From NCBI RefSeq assembly GCF_013868135.1, contig NZ_JACEMU010000016.1, positions 1-64,000 on the forward strand: a DNA stretch of 64,000 nt, given 5' to 3'. Of this stretch, positions 19,060 to 26,727 are shown one piece after another (position 1 is the stretch's first letter; each line of letters opens with the position of its first letter). The stretch is from Paracoccus sp. S1E-3. GTDB taxonomy: Bacteria > Pseudomonadota > Alphaproteobacteria > Rhodobacterales > Rhodobacteraceae. The notes under the pieces were generated by a model, which did no database searches, was not told the DNA's origin, and saw only the letters and a list, made by a program, of their open reading frames with translations. Position numbers and translations under genes: made by a program.

Positions 19060-19284
19060 ATGGCCGCAACGAACACTCTGAACCACATCGCCCGCACCGA
19101 ACGCGCTGCCGGCACCGGCTTCATGGGCATGATCGTGCGCTTGCAGGAAGCCCGCGCCCGCCGTGCCGTGTATCGCCAGACCGTCTCGGAACTGTCCAAT
19201 CTGTCGAACCGCGAACTGGCCGACCTGGGCATTCACCGCAGCATGATCACCCGGATCGCCACCGAGGCCGCCTGGGGCAAGTAA
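19060..19284 (+). CDS. ccaF1: DUF1127 small protein, CcaF1-like
   Basis: A 74-residue Arg-rich protein. The N-terminal half has helix GFMGMIVRLQEARARRAVYR; the C-terminal half is the DUF1127 (YjiS-like) motif VSELSNLSNRELADLGIHRS, followed by MITRIATEAAWGK. In Rhodobacter sphaeroides the DUF1127 protein RSP_6037 (CcaF1) is an RNA-binding protein co-transcribed with the CcsR1-4 sRNAs and involved in their maturation. The same order is seen here: the stop codon is 10 bp before the first CCUCCUCCC-loop hairpin. The RBS is weak. Orthology is inferred from family plus synteny. Confidence 0.85.
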   Translation: MAATNTLNHIARTERAAGTGFMGMIVRLQEARARRAVYRQTVSELSNLSNRELADLGIHRSMITRIATEAAWGK

Positions 19285-19290
19285 TTCACC

Positions 19291-19366
19291 GATACCCGAC
19301 CCTCCCTCCTCCCTGGGTCCGGGTTCAGGTGGCGCCTCCCTCCTCCTCCCTGGAGGCGCCACCGCC
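19291..19366 (+). ncRNA. CcsR-type sRNA unit 1
   Basis: Two hairpins. The first (19294-19324) has a 9-bp bulged stem with CCTCCTCCC at 19305-19313; the second (19328-19363) has a perfect 12-bp stem and the loop CTCCTCCTCCCT. The unit begins at an ATAC (19292-19295) that recurs at the start of every unit. It begins directly after the DUF1127 stop codon, so it is the 3' UTR of that mRNA and must be released by processing, as RNase E does for CcsR RNAs in Rhodobacter. Confidence 0.8.
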
Positions 19367-19368
19367 AA

Positions 19369-19452
19369 GATACGACGGGACCCTCTCCTCCTCCCTGGGT
19401 TCTGTTGGTGCAGCGGCGCCCCCGTCTCCTCCTCCCTCGGGGACGCCGCTTG
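19369..19452 (+). ncRNA. CcsR-type sRNA unit 2
   Basis: Two hairpins. The first (19375-19405) is a 9-bp stem with two G-U pairs and CCTCCTCCC at 19387-19395. The second (19412-19450) is a 13-bp stem with one mismatch and CCTCCTCCC at 19428-19436. Unit boundary ATAC is at 19370-19373. The stems differ in sequence from unit 1 while the loop is kept, as expected if the loop is the functional part. Confidence 0.78.
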
Positions 19453-19458
19453 ACACCG

Positions 19459-19531
19459 GATACGTCCGCCCCTCCTCCTCCCTGGGCGCGACGTCAGCGA
19501 TGCGGGCTTCTCCTCCCTGCCTGCGTCGCAC
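19459..19531 (+). ncRNA. CcsR-type sRNA unit 3
   Basis: Two hairpins. The first (19462-19494) pairs ACGTC/GACGT and CGCCC/GGGCG with CCTCCTCCC at 19474-19482. The second (19497-19529) is an 11-bp stem with two G-U pairs and the slightly shorter loop motif TCTCCTCCC (19509-19517). Unit boundary ATAC is at 19460-19463. Its second stem is closely related to that of unit 4. Confidence 0.78.
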
Positions 19532-19533
19532 CC

Positions 19534-19606
19534 CATACGCGGCCCCCTCCTCCTCCCTGGGGCTGCGATAGCGATGCAGGCTCCTCCTCCCTGCCTGTAT
19601 CGCACC
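19534..19606 (+). ncRNA. CcsR-type sRNA unit 4
   Basis: Two hairpins. The first (19538-19567) has a 9-bp stem with CCTCCTCCC at 19549-19557. The second (19571-19603) has an 11-bp stem with CCTCCTCCC at 19583-19591. Compared with the second stem of unit 3, a T-G pair has become T-A and a G-T pair has become A-T, so pairing is maintained despite base changes. Unit boundary ATAC is at 19535-19538. Confidence 0.78.
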
Positions 19607-19690
19607 TATACGCGGCCCCTCCTCCTCCCTGGGCCAGCGTTGTCGCGGCGGCGCCCCTCCTCCTCCCTGGGCGCCGCCGCTTTTCTTTTG
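19607..19690 (+). ncRNA. CcsR-type sRNA unit 5 with terminator hairpin
   Basis: Two hairpins. The first (19610-19640) has CCTCCTCCC at 19621-19629. The second (19645-19680) is a perfect 12-bp GC stem with the loop CTCCTCCTCCCT and is followed by TTTTCTTTT, so it doubles as the terminator. Unit boundary ATAC is at 19608-19611. Rhodobacter sphaeroides is described with four CcsR RNAs; this would be a fifth. Confidence 0.8.
19645..19689 (+). terminator. Terminator of the DUF1127/sRNA transcript
   Basis: A perfect 12-bp GC-rich stem (19645-19656 with 19669-19680) is followed by TTTTCTTTT. It is the tenth hairpin of the array and separates it from rlmJ, which starts 25 bp later. Confidence 0.92.
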
Positions 19691-19714
19691 CCTGAAGCCG
19701 CGCGATAAAACCGC

Positions 19715-20488
19715 ATGTTGTCCTATCAGCACATCTATCACGCCGGGAACGCGGCCGATCTGCACAAGCACGCCCTGCTGGCCTGGGTGCTGGATTACCT
19801 GACCGCCAAGGACAAGCCGCTCAGCTATGTGGAAACCCATGCCGGGCGCGGGCTTTACGATCTGTCCTCGGCCGAGGCCCGCAAGACCGCCGAGGCCGAG
19901 GCCGGCATCCTGCGCGCCGAGCGCGCCGATTGGCTTCCCGAGGATCACCCGCTCATGCGGGCGCTGGCATCGGTGCGGCGGCAATATGGCGTCAACGCCT
20001 ATCCCGGATCGCCGCTGATCGCGCAGCACTTCCTGCGCCGGGGCGACAGCACCCACCTGGCCGAGATGCATCCCGCCGAGCATGACGCCCTGGCAGAGGT
20101 TGCGCGTGGCGCCACGCTGTATCGGCAGGACGGGTTCCAGATGGCCCGCGCCGTGGCCCCACCGACCCCGCGCCGGGGGCTGATGCTGGTCGATCCCAGC
20201 TACGAGGTGAAGACCGATTACGCCGACATTCCGCCGTTCTTTCAGGATATTGCCCGCAAGTGGAATGTCGGCACGCTGGCGCTATGGTATCCGATCCTGA
20301 CCGATGACCGCCAGCGCGGCATGATCGCGCGGCTGTCGCAGGCATTCCCCGACGCGCTGAAGTCCGAAGTCCACTTCCCGCCCGCCAAGCCCGGCCACGG
20401 CATGGTCGGATCGGGGATGTTCGTGGTCAATCCGCCCTGGGGACTGGGCGAGGAAGCGGCCCGGATCGAGGCGCTTTTCCGGGGCTGA
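19715..20488 (+). CDS. rlmJ: 23S rRNA (adenine(2030)-N6)-methyltransferase
   Basis: SAM-dependent enzyme that N6-methylates A2030 of 23S rRNA. 257 residues, close to the family length. The N-terminal signature MLSYQHIYHAGNAADLHKH is diagnostic, YVETHAGRGLYDL is the SAM-binding motif I, and DPSYE is the catalytic motif IV (DPPY in the E. coli enzyme). The last part (GSGMFVVNPPWGL) is also typical. It lies directly after the sRNA terminator with no obvious Shine-Dalgarno, so it probably has its own promoter within or overlapping the terminator. Confidence 0.96.
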   Translation: MLSYQHIYHAGNAADLHKHALLAWVLDYLTAKDKPLSYVETHAGRGLYDLSSAEARKTAEAEAGILRAERADWLPEDHPLMRALASVRRQYGVNAYPGSPLIAQHFLRRGDSTHLAEMHPAEHDALAEVARGATLYRQDGFQMARAVAPPTPRRGLMLVDPSYEVKTDYADIPPFFQDIARKWNVGTLALWYPILTDDRQRGMIARLSQAFPDALKSEVHFPPAKPGHGMVGSGMFVVNPPWGLGEEAARIEALFRG

Positions 20489-20521
20489 AAGGGGCGCACG
20501 CAGCGAGTAGACCCCGTGCGC

Positions 20522-20573
20522 AAACCGGCCGTGCCGGCACCAAGGCGCCTGCGCCTCGCGCCAGCCGGTTTTT
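20522..20573 (+). terminator. Probable terminator of rlmJ
   Basis: AAACCGGC (20522-20529) pairs with GCCGGTTT (20564-20571), enclosing smaller GC-rich hairpins, and is followed by TT to give a run of five T. It starts 34 bp after the rlmJ stop. Confidence 0.6.
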
Positions 20574-20595
20574 CGGCTTTACGGGCGACCGCCCG

Positions 20596-20917
20596 TCAGT
20601 CGGCGGAGCGGATGACCTGCTCTTGCCTCGGCTCTCCCCACGCCATGGAAACCCCGTCCGCCAGATAGCCGGCGCAAGGATCGGGCGTTCAAGCAGTGAT
20701 AGCTTTCGAGCGTCGCGGCATCGCCCTCGCGGACCAGCAGATCGAGAGCGAATCGCTGGCCCGGATCGGCGGCGTGGTAATTCTCCCCGACGGTGCGACC
20801 GCCCCAATGGACGAACCATTCGCCCTCGACCGGCAGGTGCAGCTTCGCCCGTGTATCGTAATCCAGATAGGGGCTTGGCGCCGCGACGGCCTGCGGACGG
20901 ATCTGGAAGCCGACCAT
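20596..20917 (-). pseudogene. Remnant of an M23-family metallopeptidase
   Basis: The frame from the ATG at 20917 encodes a stretch typical of the region preceding the LytM domain of M23 peptidases (LPVEGEWFVHWGGRTVGENYHAADPGQRFALDLLV). Similarity then continues in another frame (ERPILAPA, compare the usual GRPILAPADG), and a third frame ends in YLADGVSMAWGEPRQEQVI and a stop at 20596, which resembles the C-terminal tail of such proteins. The catalytic HxxxD and HxH core is missing. I read this as an internal deletion with frameshifts. It sits just beyond the acnA terminator on the same strand. Confidence 0.55.
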
Positions 20918-20943
20918 CAGGGTCTCGCCACATGGCTTCAACG

Positions 20944-20974
20944 AAAAACCCCCGGCGCAGCCAGCGCCGGGGGT
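20944..20974 (-). terminator. Rho-independent terminator of acnA
   Basis: An 11-bp stem ACCCCCGGCGC/GCGCCGGGGGT (20948-20958 with 20964-20974) with a 5-nt loop is followed on the minus strand by TTTTT. It lies 26 bp after the acnA stop codon. Confidence 0.92.
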
Positions 20975-20999
20975 GGTGATGTCATCCGCTAAGCAGTGC

Positions 21000-23768
21000 T
21001 TAAGCGGCGGCGAGGTTGCGCAGCACGTAATGCAGCACGCCGCCATTCTTCAGGTAGTCGATCTCGACTTCGGTATCGATGCGGGCCTTCAGCTTGATCG
21101 TCTTCTCGGTGCCGTCGGCATAGCGGATCTTCGCGTCGACGATCTGCAGCGGCTTCACATCGGCCAGACCCTCGATGGTGATCTGTTCGTCGCCGGTCAG
21201 ACCCAGCGATTTGCGGGTATCGCCGTTCGTGAACTCGAAGGGGATGACGCCCATCCCGACCAGATTCGAGCGGTGGATGCGCTCAAACGACTCGGCGATG
21301 ACCGCCTTGACGCCCAGCAGGTTGGTGCCCTTCGCCGCCCAGTCACGGCTGGAGCCCGCGCCATATTCCTTGCCGCCGATGATGACCAGCGGGGTGCCTT
21401 GGGCTTCGTATTGCATGGCGGCGTCGTAGATCGCCTCCTGCTCGCCCTTCGGACCCTTGGTATAGCCGCCTTCGACGCCGTCCAGCATCTCGTTCTTGAT
21501 GCGGATATTGGCGAAGGTGCCGCGCATCATGACTTCGTGATTGCCCCGGCGCGAACCGTAGCTGTTGAAGTCCTTCGGCGCCACCTGACGCTCGGTCAGA
21601 TACTGACCGGCGGGGGTGGTCGGCTTGAACGAACCGGCGGGCGAGATGTGGTCGGTGGTGATCATGTCACCCAGAACCGCCAACACGCGGGCGCCCTTGA
21701 TGTCGCTGATCGTGCCGGCCTCTTTGGCCATGCCCTGGAAATAGGGCGGGTTCTGGATATAGGTCGAGGATGCGGGCCAGTCGTAAACCTCGCTGTCGGT
21801 GGTCTCGACCTCCTGCCAGCGCTTGTCGCCCTTGAACACGTCGGCGTATTTTTCCTGGAACATCTCGCGCGTCACGACGCTGTCGACCATGTCCGAGACC
21901 TCTTTCGAGGTCGGCCAGATGTCCTTCAGGAAGACCGGCTTGCCGTCGGCGGTATAGGCCAGCGGCTCGCTCGACAGGTCGATATTCATGTCGCCGGCGA
22001 TGGCATAGGCGACGACCAGCGGCGGCGAGGCCAGATAGTTGGCGCGCACGTCGGGCGAGATCCGGCCTTCGAAGTTGCGGTTGCCCGACAGAACGGCGGT
22101 GGCGATCAGGTCATTGTCATTGATCGCCTTCGAGATCGGCGCGTCCAGCGGACCGGAATTGCCGATGCAGGTGGTGCAGCCGAAGCCCACCAGATCGAAG
22201 CCGAGCGCGTCCAGATCCGCCTGCAGGCCCGCGGCCTTCAGATAGGCTTCGACCACTTGCGACCCCGGCGCCAGCGAGGTTTTCACCCAGGGCTTGCGGG
22301 TCAGACCCAGCGCGCGCGCCTTGCGCGCCACCAGACCGGCGGCCATCAGCACATAAGGGTTCGAGGTGTTGGTGCAGCTGGTGATCGCCGCGATCACGAC
22401 CGAACCGTCATGCAGCGTGTAATCGGCGCCTTCGACGACGCCTTCGTGGAAGCCCGGCAGGTGCCCCGGCATATGGGCCGGCGCCGGCGCGCCGCCTTCC
22501 TCATTCCAGGTCTTTGCCTCTTTCCGCGTCGGTTCTTCCAGCTTGCGGTTGCCGCTGACATATTTGCTGAACTCGTAAGCGGCGTCGGTCAGGGCCACGT
22601 GATCCTGCGGACGCGAGGGGCCCGAGATCGCCGGGACGACCGTGCTCTGATCCAATTCCAGCGTCGAGGTATAGATCGGGGCGTAATCCTTGTCGCGCCA
22701 CATGCCGTTGGCCTTGGCATAGGCTTCGACGAGGGCGATGCGGTCCTCCTCCCGGCCGGTCTGGCGCAGGTAACGCAGGGTTTCGCCATCCACCGGGAAG
22801 AAACCGCAGGTGGCGCCATATTCGGGGGCCATGTTGGCGATGGTGGCACGGTCGGCCAGCGGCATGTGGTCCAGCCCGTCGCCGTAGAATTCGACGAATT
22901 TGCCGACCACGCCATGCTTGCGCAGCATCTGGACGACCTTCAGCACCAGGTCGGTCGCGGTCACGCCTTCCTGCAACGCGCCGGTGATCTTGAAGCCCAC
23001 GACCTCCGGGATCAGCATCGAGATTGGCTGACCCAGCATCGCGGCCTCGGCCTCGATCCCGCCGACGCCCCAGCCCAGAACGGCCAGGCCGTTGACCATG
23101 GTGGTGTGGCTGTCGGTGCCGACCAGTGTATCGGGGTAAGCGACTTCCTTGCCGGCCTGATCGGTGTCGGTCCAGACGGTCTGGGCCAGATATTCCAGGT
23201 TCACCTGGTGGCAGATGCCGGTGCCGGGGGGCACGACGCGGAAGTTGTTGAAAGCGTTCTGGCCCCATTTCAGGAAGGTGTAACGCTCGATATTGCGTTC
23301 GTATTCGCGTTCGACGTTGAACTGGAAGGCGCGCGGTGTGCCGAATTCATCGACCATGACCGAGTGGTCGATGACCAGATCGACCGGGTTCAGCGGGTTG
23401 ATCTTCTGCGCATCGCCGCCAAGCGCGGTGATGCCATCGCGCATCGCGGCCAGATCGACCACGGCGGGAACGCCAGTGAAGTCCTGCATCAGCACACGGG
23501 CCGGGCGATAGGCGATCTCGCGCGGGTTCTTGCCGGCCTTCTCGGCCCATTCGGCGAAGGCCTTGATGTCGTCGACCGAGACCGTGCGCCCGTTGTCTTC
23601 AAAGCGCAGCATGTTTTCCAGCACCACCTTCAACGAGGCGGGCAGCTTGGAAAAATCACCCAAGCCTGCCTCGGAGGCGGCGGGGATCGAGTAATAATCA
23701 ACGCTTTGACCGCCCACTTCCAGTGTGCGGCGGGTCTTGGCGGTATCGGTTCCGGTAACGATGGGCAT
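21000..23768 (-). CDS. acnA: Aconitate hydratase A
   Basis: TCA-cycle enzyme interconverting citrate and isocitrate through a [4Fe-4S] cluster. 922 residues, as usual for AcnA. Cluster ligands are in TSCTNTSNP and [12 protein letters not shown]; substrate-site residues lie in [21 protein letters not shown] and in the C-terminal swivel domain ([37 protein letters not shown]). The start at 23768 (MPIVTGTD) has GGGAGG nine bases upstream. The frame is open further upstream, but that part lies in the promoter. Flanked by a strong promoter and terminator, so it is a single-gene transcript. Confidence 0.97.
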   Translation of the reverse strand: MPIVTGTDTAKTRRTLEVGGQSVDYYSIPAASEAGLGDFSKLPASLKVVLENMLRFEDNGRTVSVDDIKAFAEWAEKAGKNPREIAYRPARVLMQDFTGVPAVVDLAAMRDGITALGGDAQKINPLNPVDLVIDHSVMVDEFGTPRAFQFNVEREYERNIERYTFLKWGQNAFNNFRVVPPGTGICHQVNLEYLAQTVWTDTDQAGKEVAYPDTLVGTDSHTTMVNGLAVLGWGVGGIEAEAAMLGQPISMLIPEVVGFKITGALQEGVTATDLVLKVVQMLRKHGVVGKFVEFYGDGLDHMPLADRATIANMAPEYGATCGFFPVDGETLRYLRQTGREEDRIALVEAYAKANGMWRDKDYAPIYTSTLELDQSTVVPAISGPSRPQDHVALTDAAYEFSKYVSGNRKLEEPTRKEAKTWNEEGGAPAPAHMPGHLPGFHEGVVEGADYTLHDGSVVIAAITSCTNTSNPYVLMAAGLVARKARALGLTRKPWVKTSLAPGSQVVEAYLKAAGLQADLDALGFDLVGFGCTTCIGNSGPLDAPISKAINDNDLIATAVLSGNRNFEGRISPDVRANYLASPPLVVAYAIAGDMNIDLSSEPLAYTADGKPVFLKDIWPTSKEVSDMVDSVVTREMFQEKYADVFKGDKRWQEVETTDSEVYDWPASSTYIQNPPYFQGMAKEAGTISDIKGARVLAVLGDMITTDHISPAGSFKPTTPAGQYLTERQVAPKDFNSYGSRRGNHEVMMRGTFANIRIKNEMLDGVEGGYTKGPKGEQEAIYDAAMQYEAQGTPLVIIGGKEYGAGSSRDWAAKGTNLLGVKAVIAESFERIHRSNLVGMGVIPFEFTNGDTRKSLGLTGDEQITIEGLADVKPLQIVDAKIRYADGTEKTIKLKARIDTEVEIDYLKNGGVLHYVLRNLAAA

Positions 23769-23872
23769 GGTGGCCTCCCTGTCGGTTGGATGGGTTCGGC
23801 GGTCGGTTCGCGCAATCAGATGCCCCATTCGGGGAATCGTTTCAAGGGGCCGACGCGTAGTTTGTATGCGAT

Positions 23873-23901
23873 TGTATACCATTCAACGCCTTGTTGCACA
23901 A
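23873..23901 (-). promoter_or_regulatory. Sigma-70 promoter of acnA
   Basis: On the minus strand TTGTGC (23896-23901) and TATACA (23873-23878) are separated by exactly 17 bp, about 105 bp upstream of the acnA ATG. Transcription should start near 23866, leaving a leader of about 98 nt. Confidence 0.65.
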
Positions 23902-23998
23902 GCGCAACGCTACGCGGCCTGACGGCCACGTCACATAGCGTTGATTTGGGATTTACCGAACGATGTCCTATCCCGGCGCCTGAGCAGGAAAGGCAATC

Positions 23999-25111
23999 AT
24001 GCACCACGTACGGCAGATCCCCTTCGCACTGCTGGCGTTGGCGCTGCTGGCCATGCCGGCCCTGGCCGAGACGGCGCCCGACACCCCGCGCGGGGCCGTG
24101 GCCGGGATGCGTGGCGATGCCCCCGGCGCCAAGCGTGGCGGTGGCCGTGACCCGCGCGGCAGCTTGCACCGGGTGATGAACGGCCTCGACGCTGCCATGG
24201 GCAAAGGGCGCGCACTGGCGCAATCCGCCCCCGACGATCCGGCGCCGGCGGATTACGATGACATGATGGATGATGTGGACGCGGTCATCGATGCCATGAG
24301 CGACGATGAGGCCGCCGCCCCTGCTGCCGGTTTCGTCGGCAAAACATCCCCCGACGCCCCCGACCTCGATCAACTGAACGGCAAGCGCGAGGCGTCCGGC
24401 GCCGCCACCGCCCCGACCGCGCGCAGCCGTCAGGGCCCGCACGCACGCTCGCCCGTGGTGGTGGAGCTGTTCACCGCGCAGGGCTGCGCCGCCTGCCCGA
24501 CTGCCGATGACCTGCTGGCCGATCTCGCTGGCCGCCCCAACGTGCTCGCGCTCAGCTGGCATGTCGATTACTGGGATTACCTCGGCTGGGCCGACGATTT
24601 CGCCCGCCCCGAATTCAGCCTGCGCCAGAAAGGCTATAACCGGAACTGGGGCGCGCGATCGCTGTTCACGCCGCAGATGGTCGTGGGCGGCGAAACCCCG
24701 ATCGACCTGCCGCGGCCGGCCGATGTGGCCGCGGCCATCGATTTCGAACGGGCCGAGGGCGACCACGTCAGCATCCTCCGGCGCGAATCCGGCGCCCGCC
24801 GCGAGATCGAGCTGATTCCGCAGGACCCCCTGCCGCCCTCCATTGCGGTGCAGCTGATCCGCTACCTGCCCGAACGCACCGTCGAGGTACGCGAGGGCGA
24901 GAATCGCGGCCGCAAGCTGACCCTGCGCAATGTCGTCGCGGCCAGCGAGGTGCTGGCGAGATGGGACGGCCGCGCCCCGCTGCGGCTGACCGTCACACTG
25001 GGCGCCGGACGCAGCGCGAACCTGCCCCCAGACACCCGGCACGCGCTGATCGTCCAGCAGATGAAGGGCAACCGGCCGGGCGAGATTTTCGCCGCCATCC
25101 GTCTGGACTGA
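23999..25111 (+). CDS. DUF1223 secreted thioredoxin-fold protein with long linker
   Basis: 370 residues. N-terminal signal peptide (MHHVRQIPFALLALALLAMPALA), then an unusual Ala/Asp/Pro-rich, probably disordered segment (about 24-150), then a DUF1223 domain beginning VVVELFTAQGCAACPTADDLL with a CxxC pair (C163, C166) and containing LSWHVDYWDYLGW and FTPQMVVGG. DUF1223 proteins are thioredoxin-like and of unknown function; most are about 120 residues shorter, so the linker is odd. AGGAAAGG precedes the ATG. It is divergent from acnA. Confidence 0.85.
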   Translation: MHHVRQIPFALLALALLAMPALAETAPDTPRGAVAGMRGDAPGAKRGGGRDPRGSLHRVMNGLDAAMGKGRALAQSAPDDPAPADYDDMMDDVDAVIDAMSDDEAAAPAAGFVGKTSPDAPDLDQLNGKREASGAATAPTARSRQGPHARSPVVVELFTAQGCAACPTADDLLADLAGRPNVLALSWHVDYWDYLGWADDFARPEFSLRQKGYNRNWGARSLFTPQMVVGGETPIDLPRPADVAAAIDFERAEGDHVSILRRESGARREIELIPQDPLPPSIAVQLIRYLPERTVEVREGENRGRKLTLRNVVAASEVLARWDGRAPLRLTVTLGAGRSANLPPDTRHALIVQQMKGNRPGEIFAAIRLD

Positions 25112-25180
25112 TACCCCCTTCTTCCCCGGCGCTACCCCTGGCCTCTGGACCTTGGCTGGCCGCCGGTCCATGACGTCGCC

Positions 25181-26083
25181 ATGACCGAATGGATCAACCA
25201 GATCGCCGGCACACCCGAAGGCGCCCGCATCGCCTCGATGCTAGCGCTGTCGGCGGCGCTGTTGCACGCCATTTTCGGGGCGCTTCAAAAAGGGCGTCAC
25301 GACCCCTGGGTCAGCCGCGCCGCCATCGACATCGCCATCGTCGCCATTGCCCTGCCAGTGGTGCTGTTCATCGCCCCCTGGCCCGAACCGGCGCTGTGGC
25401 CGATCTTCGCTGGCATGGTGGTGATTCATATCGGCTACAAGCTGTCGCAGGCGATGACCTATCAGCGCGGGGCCTATACCGTCGTCTATCCGGTGGTGCG
25501 CGGCACCGGCCCGCTGGTCACCGTCATCATGGCCAGCATCGTCTTCCACGAGCGCTATAATCTCATCCAATGGCTGGGGGTGGCGACGCTGGTGGCGGGG
25601 ATCCTGGGCCTCGCCGCGTATAACTACCGCAAGCTGGATGTCGGGCGCGAGACCTTGATCCCGGCGCTGATCTGGGCCGTGATCACCGGCATTTTCGTTG
25701 CCGCCTATACCACCTACGACGCCTGGGGCATCCGGCAGGCGGCCAGTCCGCTGACCTTTCTGGCATGGTTCTTCCTGCTCGACGGGCTGTTCATGCCGCT
25801 TTTCGCCCGCCGCCGGCTTGTGGCGCTGCCGCGCGCCGAATGGCGCGGGCTGGCGATCCGCGGGGTGATCGGTGCCTTTGTGGCCTTCGCCAGTTTCGGG
25901 TCCATCATGATGGCCACCCGCATCGACGAGGTCGGCCGCGCCGCCGTCCTGCGCGAGACCTCGACCGTCTTCGCGGCTCTTGTCGGCTGGCTCGTCCTGG
26001 GCGAAAAGGTCGGGCCTGCGCGGGCGGCGCTGATGGCGCTGATCGCCGCCGGCGCGGTCATCATGGAATTCGGCGCAGGCTGA
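25181..26083 (+). CDS. EamA-family (DMT) transporter
   Basis: 300-residue integral membrane protein with about ten predicted helices in two EamA repeats, e.g. GAYTVVYPVVRGTGPLVTVIMASIVFHERY in the first and GRAAVLRETSTVFAALVGWLVLGEKVG in the second, the conserved ends of DMT transporters. The substrate is unknown; family members export amino acids, nucleosides or metabolites. The ATG lies 69 bp after DUF1223, and yciB follows 17 bp downstream, so the two membrane genes are probably co-transcribed. Confidence 0.88.
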   Translation: MTEWINQIAGTPEGARIASMLALSAALLHAIFGALQKGRHDPWVSRAAIDIAIVAIALPVVLFIAPWPEPALWPIFAGMVVIHIGYKLSQAMTYQRGAYTVVYPVVRGTGPLVTVIMASIVFHERYNLIQWLGVATLVAGILGLAAYNYRKLDVGRETLIPALIWAVITGIFVAAYTTYDAWGIRQAASPLTFLAWFFLLDGLFMPLFARRRLVALPRAEWRGLAIRGVIGAFVAFASFGSIMMATRIDEVGRAAVLRETSTVFAALVGWLVLGEKVGPARAALMALIAAGAVIMEFGAG

Positions 26084-26100
26084 ACGGAGAGGATGAGGAT

Positions 26101-26727
26101 ATGGAACCCGACAATCGCAAACCCGTCTCGCCCGGCATCAAGGCGATGCTGGAATTCGGCCCCTTGCTCGTCTTCTTTGCGGCCTTCAAGCTGCTGAAGG
26201 ACCGCCCCGTCACGCTGGGGGGGACCGAATACGGGGGCTTCATCGTCGCCACCATGATCTTCGTGCCGGTGCTGGCGCTGTCGACGCTGGTGCTGTGGCG
26301 GCTCAGCGGCAAGCTGTCGGTGATGCAGGTGCTGACGCTGTTTCTGGTGGTGGTCTTCGGCGGCCTGACCGTCTGGATGAATGACGAGCGGTTCTTCAAG
26401 ATCAAGGTCACGCTGATCTACGGGCTCTTTGCCGCGCTGCTGTCCCTCGGCCTGATCCTGAACCGCAACTGGCTGGAACTGGTGATGGGCGAGGCCCTGC
26501 CCATGCGGCACGAGGGCTGGGTCAAGCTGACCCAGCGGATGATCGCCCTGTTCGTCGGCCTCGCCGTCGCCAATGAGGTGATCTGGCGCAACATGTCCGA
26601 CACCGCATGGGTGAACTTCAAGACCTTCGGCCTGCCGGTCATCATGTTCGTCTTCCTGATTGCCAATGCCAGCCTGTTCACACGCTATGGCATCAACAAG
26701 GATGACGACGCCGACCCTCAGCCCTGA
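26101..26727 (+). CDS. yciB: Inner membrane-spanning protein YciB (septation protein A)
   Basis: 208 residues with five or six transmembrane helices. Family signatures: KAMLEFGPLLVFFAAFKL, a periplasmic GGLTVWMNDERFFKIKVTLIYGLFA, and NEVIWRNMSDTAWVNFKTFGLPV. YciB/IspA contributes to envelope integrity and septum formation in enterobacteria. The start is the ATG at 26101 with GGAGAGGATGAGGAT upstream. The last 10 bp overlap the convergent hydrolase gene. Confidence 0.93.
   Translation: MEPDNRKPVSPGIKAMLEFGPLLVFFAAFKLLKDRPVTLGGTEYGGFIVATMIFVPVLALSTLVLWRLSGKLSVMQVLTLFLVVVFGGLTVWMNDERFFKIKVTLIYGLFAALLSLGLILNRNWLELVMGEALPMRHEGWVKLTQRMIALFVGLAVANEVIWRNMSDTAWVNFKTFGLPVIMFVFLIANASLFTRYGINKDDDADPQP

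Noticed and set aside
19294-19571. Protein-coding frames through the hairpin array (for example 19329-19571 plus)
   Set aside because: The Ser/Pro/Leu-repeat translations come from CTCCTCCTC tracts; paired stems and the terminator explain the sequence better.
19294-19680. CRISPR array
   Set aside because: The repeated unit is only the loop motif CCTCCTCCC; flanking stems vary but remain self-complementary, there are no constant-length unique spacers, and no cas genes are near. It is an sRNA hairpin array.
20973-24176. A 1067-codon plus-strand open frame opposite acnA
   Set aside because: His/Arg/Gly/Asp-rich composition typical of antisense frames in GC-rich DNA, no motifs, and acnA on the other strand is unambiguous.
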